Below the pieces are notes generated by a model. It did no database searches and was not told the DNA's origin. It worked only from the letters and a program-made list of their open reading frames with translations. Shown here in pieces: positions 60,600 through 64,000 of a DNA stretch of 64,000 nucleotides. How positions within the stretch are numbered: the first letter of the stretch is position 1; the number at the start of each line of letters is the position of its first letter. The stretch lies in NCBI GenBank assembly GCA_016787085.1, contig JAEUVJ010000023.1, positions 1-64,000 on the forward strand. Reading direction: 5' to 3'. Position numbers and translations under genes: made by a program. This DNA comes from Chitinophagaceae bacterium. Lineage in GTDB: Bacteria; Bacteroidota; Bacteroidia; Chitinophagales; Chitinophagaceae.

Positions 60600-61133
60600 A
60601 TGAACCGGCCGGCTGTCATCATTACCTTTTTATTTCTGCTGGCTACTTCTGTTTCTTTTTCCCAGACGGGTTATTTATTTGTCAAGAAAGGCATCAAAAA
60701 AAAACGCATCTATACCGAAGGCGATGCGATACAGTTGCGCCTGCAGGATGGGAGCCTTCTGAACGGGTATATCACCCTTCTGCGAAACGATACGTTATTC
60801 ATAAATGGCCGCCCGGTACATAAAACAGGGGTGAAAGAAGTATTACTCCCCAAAAAGGCAAAGAAGCCGTTTCCTGATGCAAAAACGGTAGCCCTTATTG
60901 CTGCAGGATCTGCGCTTACTTCCGTGGGACTTGCGATAAATGATAAAGAGAATCGCACCGAAGCATTGATCGCAGGGCCGGTCATCGGTTTTGGCCCGCT
61001 GCTGCTGAAACATTTTGGCGGAAGGGCGATCAGGGCCATACCTAGAAAAAAGTTCAGGATCGGAAAAAAATTCTACCTGCAGGTACTCGATTTTCATATT
61101 TCGCCGCAAACACAGCGCCTGAAGACTTTTTGA
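60600..61133 (+). CDS. Hypothetical exported protein
   Basis: 177 residues from ATG 60600 (MNRPAVIITFLFLLA); an ATG at 60588 is possible but lies within TATGTTTG (60587-60594), itself a TAnnTTTG match that may be a promoter element or coincidence. The signal peptide ends near SFSQTG. The mature part is a small beta-rich domain (KGIKKKRIYTEGDAIQLRLQDGSLLNGYI) with a central hydrophobic glycine-rich stretch (ALIAAGSALTSVGLAIN and ALIAGPVIGFGPLLLKHFGG), which may be membrane inserted. Found commonly in Bacteroidota; function unknown. Confidence 0.75.
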   Translation: MNRPAVIITFLFLLATSVSFSQTGYLFVKKGIKKKRIYTEGDAIQLRLQDGSLLNGYITLLRNDTLFINGRPVHKTGVKEVLLPKKAKKPFPDAKTVALIAAGSALTSVGLAINDKENRTEALIAGPVIGFGPLLLKHFGGRAIRAIPRKKFRIGKKFYLQVLDFHISPQTQRLKTF

Positions 61134-61160
61134 TTTTGTTGTTTAATATTGCAGCGCAAT

Positions 61161-61868
61161 ATGAAAGCAAAAGAATTCCTCTTAAGGGCATGGCGGTGGG
61201 CAAAGAAGATCTTTCTGATCCTGTTCATAGCACAATTCATTTATATCATTTTACTGAAATGGATAGACCCGCCCATTACCATGACGCAGTTCGTTAGCTG
61301 GATCACCGGCCACGGATTGAAAAGGGATTACGTGGACAGGAGCGATATTTCTTATACAGCCAGGTTAGCCGTTATTGCTTCCGAAGACCAGTTGTTTCCT
61401 GATCACAGCGGCTTTGACTGGAAAAGCATCAAAAAAGCAATGGCCTACAATGAAAGGAAGCCGGGCCGTAAGAGAGGAGCCAGCACGATAAGCCAGCAGG
61501 TAGCGAAGAATGTATTTCTATGGCAGGGCCGGGATTATATCAGAAAAGGGCTAGAGGTCTATTTTACGTTCATGATCGAATGGGTCTGGGGAAAGAAGAG
61601 AATATTGGAAATGTATCTGAATGTTGCGGAAATGGGCGAGGGTATATTCGGTATCGAAATGGCGGCAAGAAAGTATTTTGGTAAGCCGGCAAAAAATTTG
61701 TCTCGGCAGGAGGCCGCCCTTATCGCTGCATGTTTGCCCAGCCCGAAACGGTTCAAGGCTAGACCGGCTTCTAACTATGTACAGGGCAGGGCAAGGGATA
61801 TTATGCAGCAGATGAGTTTTATCGAACCCGATCCCGATGTGCAGCGGGTAATTGATTACAAGCGATAG
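61161..61868 (+). CDS. mtgA: Monofunctional peptidoglycan glycosyltransferase MtgA
   Basis: 235 residues from ATG 61161 (MKAKEFLLRAWRWAKK); a TTG at 61149 is not preferred. N-terminal membrane anchor (IFLILFIAQFIYIIL), then GT51 domain: AVIASEDQLFPDHSGFDWKSIKKA with the catalytic glutamate, RGASTISQQVAKNVFLWQGRD and EMYLNVAEMGEGIFGIEMAARKYFGKPAKNLS. Polymerises lipid II into glycan strands outside the inner membrane. It lies 27 bases after the upstream small exported protein on the same strand. Confidence 0.96.
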   Translation: MKAKEFLLRAWRWAKKIFLILFIAQFIYIILLKWIDPPITMTQFVSWITGHGLKRDYVDRSDISYTARLAVIASEDQLFPDHSGFDWKSIKKAMAYNERKPGRKRGASTISQQVAKNVFLWQGRDYIRKGLEVYFTFMIEWVWGKKRILEMYLNVAEMGEGIFGIEMAARKYFGKPAKNLSRQEAALIAACLPSPKRFKARPASNYVQGRARDIMQQMSFIEPDPDVQRVIDYKR

Positions 61869-61933
61869 GGCATTTGTGCCGGTCTGCGGTCTGGTAAAAA
61901 TCTTTTTGTGAAAAGTCGGTAGCAATAGTCACA

Positions 61934-62494
61934 TTATTGTAGCAGTTTATCTGTAGCGGCGACCGCTTTTTGCAGACGCTCTTCATAATCGCCGCTGATA
62001 TCCACCCAGGGAACAGATTGGTTGATCATGATGTCCTTGTAAATAGCATAAAGCTGCTGGCGTGCAGCGAGGTCAGGGTATTCACGTAATTCATCTTTTA
62101 CCCAGGGCAGGTCAATATTGCAGAGCAGGTAGAGATCGTAATTTCTTTTCACGATCTCGTCCAGAATAAAACGGTGGCATTTATCAAAAACAAATTCACA
62201 CCAGACCTTCATGACGTACATATCGGTGTCAATAAATACGGGTGAGTAATTGATTTCCCGTGGCTGATTGCCCGTTGCCGATTGGATAATCTTCTCTTCC
62301 AGTTCAATTTGTCCTTTGGCTATTGTCAGCAGATCATCATAGGAATAGTTCATTCCATGCTGTAATAAATATTCCCTTGCATATTCCGGGCACCATAGTG
62401 TCTGGTAATGATCGGCCAGTTGCCGGCATAAGGTGCTTTTACCTGTGCTTTCCGGTCCGATGATCACTATTTTTTTTATTTTGCTGATTGGCAT
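61934..62494 (-). CDS. NadR-like ATPase/ribosylnicotinamide-kinase domain protein
   Basis: 186 residues from ATG 62494 (MPISKIKKIVIIGPES); an ATG 12 bases further upstream is equally open. P-loop GPESTGKST, CPEYAREYLLQHG, FIDTDMYVMKVW and DLPWVKDELREYP match the kinase domain of NadR (AAA_28). The nicotinamide mononucleotide adenylyltransferase and repressor domains of E. coli NadR are absent. It may phosphorylate nicotinamide riboside and so feed NAD salvage, complementing nadA far upstream in the window. Confidence 0.9.
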   Translation of the reverse strand: MPISKIKKIVIIGPESTGKSTLCRQLADHYQTLWCPEYAREYLLQHGMNYSYDDLLTIAKGQIELEEKIIQSATGNQPREINYSPVFIDTDMYVMKVWCEFVFDKCHRFILDEIVKRNYDLYLLCNIDLPWVKDELREYPDLAARQQLYAIYKDIMINQSVPWVDISGDYEERLQKAVAATDKLLQ

Positions 62495-62610
62495 GAGGTG
62501 AATCAAAATTAAAACGAAGAAGTAATAATTTCAACGCCTCCGGAATTAAATTACTCTGTCTTAAGAAAAAGCAGATAAACTCCTTGCTGAAAAGGAGGTC
62601 AACAGGGAAC

Positions 62611-64000
62611 TCACAGTAACCTGATGAGATAGAATTTCTTTAACTCTTTACTTCTTGTTTTCTTATTGATAAATTTCAGGGTAAGCATGGTAACAGGGAA
62701 CTCATCCATCTCTTTTATTATTTCGTACCTGAGTCCACGCTGCTTTATCCATTCAAATTCATTATAATTGACATACCAGGTCCCTGCCTGAAATACTTCG
62801 GGTTTACTGGCTGCAACCGTATCGGCCTTGAACAGGGGGTCGTTAATATAAAACTCAAAAACAGGAGCATATACACCCGAGTGTATTTCTTTGACATCCG
62901 GATGATTCTTATTCATATAAAACGCTGCCTCACTCCCGGATTGATACTTTAGCAGATGCGGGTAAAAAAACCAGATAATATACAGATTCAACGCAATGGC
63001 AGCAAGCACGGTCCGGTAAAAAGCAACCCGGCTGGCAGAAACGGGCAACCATTTTTGAAACATAAACAATAAAAGAATAATAGCCGCCACTATTATCAAC
63101 AGGATAGAAGAAGTTATAGCCGGGGAGTAAAAGAAATGCAATAAAATACCTCCGGCAAAAAGAATAGCTATAATAGCATATTGGGTTTTTGTAAAAAATC
63201 CCGATGAACTGTTTTGTATTTTACTTATATAGCTGGCGGTAAGAATAGCGAGAAACGGAAAAATAATATTGGCATAGTGAGGCAGCTGGAATTTCGAAAC
63301 TGAAAAAACAAAAAGCGTAAGTATACTGCCGCAAAAGGTAAACCATTCCTGCTGTTGCAGGTTTATCTTTTTCAGGGCTGCTCGTATTTTATCAATTAAC
63401 GCGGCATACATGACCAGCGACCAGGGTAGGAAAGCCCACAATAATGTATGCACAAAGAAAAAAGGGTCACCCTTGCCTGTAATGGGCCCGGTGTTGAAGA
63501 AACGGCCAAACTGGCTGTCCCATAAAAAGAAACGGATGCCGGATACATTCGTTTTCCCAAATACCGTTTTTTCCGGATGCCTGTCAAACTGGTACCACAA
63601 GCTGTATAGTTCCGGGATGATAAACACACCTATGAACAGCAAAGCCGCCAGCCATCGCCAGTGAAACAATTCTTTCCAGTTTCGGGTAATGATCAGTCCG
63701 CCTGCGATAGCGCCGCCGATGGGAATCAGCGTAAAGACGCCCTTGGTCATGACCGCACAGGCGGCGAATAAAGACCCCGCCAGCAGGTGCCAGCCCGGTT
63801 TTTTATTGAAGGAACGGTGAAAATGATAAACAGAAGCGATGATCAATCCTGTAAGGAAGGGCTCTGCCCGGACATCCGTGTTGGAAATAATAATATGTTC
63901 AGCAGTGAGTAGGATAAGAACAGACCACAAGGCAACGGTCCTGGTATAAAGCTGTTTGGCAAAAAGATAAGTATAATAGGCGCCCAATAACGCAAAGAGA
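62611..64000 (-). CDS. ArnT/PMT-type membrane glycosyltransferase, 5' end outside the window
   Basis: The coding frame is open to the window edge, so the N-terminus (including the first catalytic aspartate) is missing and the true length is unknown. Visible are about ten membrane helices, the family motif DVRAEPFLTGLIIASVYHFHRS in the first part seen and repeats of WSVLILLTAEHI and FLPWSLVMYAALIDKI. The soluble C-terminal region (about 90 residues) ends in KKFYLIRLL. Members transfer sugars from polyprenyl-phosphate, for example 4-amino-arabinose to lipid A or mannose to proteins. The substrate is unknown. Confidence 0.88.
   Translation of the reverse strand, partial: LFALLGAYYTYLFAKQLYTRTVALWSVLILLTAEHIIISNTDVRAEPFLTGLIIASVYHFHRSFNKKPGWHLLAGSLFAACAVMTKGVFTLIPIGGAIAGGLIITRNWKELFHWRWLAALLFIGVFIIPELYSLWYQFDRHPEKTVFGKTNVSGIRFFLWDSQFGRFFNTGPITGKGDPFFFVHTLLWAFLPWSLVMYAALIDKIRAALKKINLQQQEWFTFCGSILTLFVFSVSKFQLPHYANIIFPFLAILTASYISKIQNSSSGFFTKTQYAIIAILFAGGILLHFFYSPAITSSILLIIVAAIILLLFMFQKWLPVSASRVAFYRTVLAAIALNLYIIWFFYPHLLKYQSGSEAAFYMNKNHPDVKEIHSGVYAPVFEFYINDPLFKADTVAASKPEVFQAGTWYVNYNEFEWIKQRGLRYEIIKEMDEFPVTMLTLKFINKKTRSKELKKFYLIRLL

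Overview
The window looks like a chromosomal segment of a Bacteroidota member, most likely Chitinophagaceae or a close relative. The evidence is type IX secretion/gliding proteins (PorP/SprF-like, PKD adhesin, C-terminal sorting domains), an S46 dipeptidyl-peptidase, DUF2480, promoters of the Bacteroidota form TTG-N19-21-TAnnTTTG, and almost no Shine-Dalgarno signals. No rRNA, tRNA, CRISPR array, prophage or insertion-sequence transposase was seen; the only transposase-like gene is a REP-associated (RAYT) one.

Layout. 0-8 kb: an SMI1/KNR4 gene bounded by short inverted repeats, nadA with an echo of its own 3' end next to a palindromic repeat, a DPP11-type S46 peptidase, a PpiD/SurA-like foldase and DUF2480. 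8-14 kb: a large TPR-caspase protein, a RAYT transposase inside matching REP-like repeats, and two unknown AT-rich minus-strand genes, each bounded by short inverted repeats. 14-20.5 kb: a PorP/SprF-like protein paired with a 1,698-residue PKD surface protein. 20.6-32.4 kb: a long minus-strand run of CorA, ClC, kdnA, kdnB, GH32 fructan hydrolase, sugar porter, kdsB, a fatty-acid-hydroxylase superfamily protein, a DUF2007 protein and dnaN. 32.6-39 kb (plus strand): a YbjN-like protein, a trypsin-like protease with zinc ribbon, a repeat-rich surface protein and recX. 39-46 kb: T9SS-exported hydrolase and sugar dehydrogenase, a lipoprotein, an ankyrin protein and gene debris. 46-52 kb: small stress/detoxification-type genes, including an ArsR-headed operon of SRPBCC, VOC and DoxX proteins whose promoter and paired operators are readable. 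52-64 kb: omega-amidase, S41 protease, thiL, suhB, glycosyltransferase, GH3-family protein, LysE, mtgA, NadR-like kinase and an ArnT/PMT-like glycosyltransferase cut by the window edge.

How genes work together. kdnB and kdnA convert Kdo to 8-amino-Kdo (Kdo8N) and kdsB would activate it with CTP, suggesting an amino-modified inner-core sugar. GH32 and the MFS porter, lying between kdsB and kdnB, form an apparent fructan/sucrose-use pair. PorP/SprF and the PKD protein form a secretion/adhesin pair. The ArsR operon probably autoregulates through two tandem copies of GTAACC-N4-GGTT(A/T)C.

Most unusual signals: the three inverted-repeat-bounded cassette-like genes with a shared leader and different hairpin stems; the RAYT/REP unit; repeat-derived sequence inside an amidase gene; the nadA 3' echo; an SRPBCC-VOC fusion through a former spacer; and the YbjN/protease pair.
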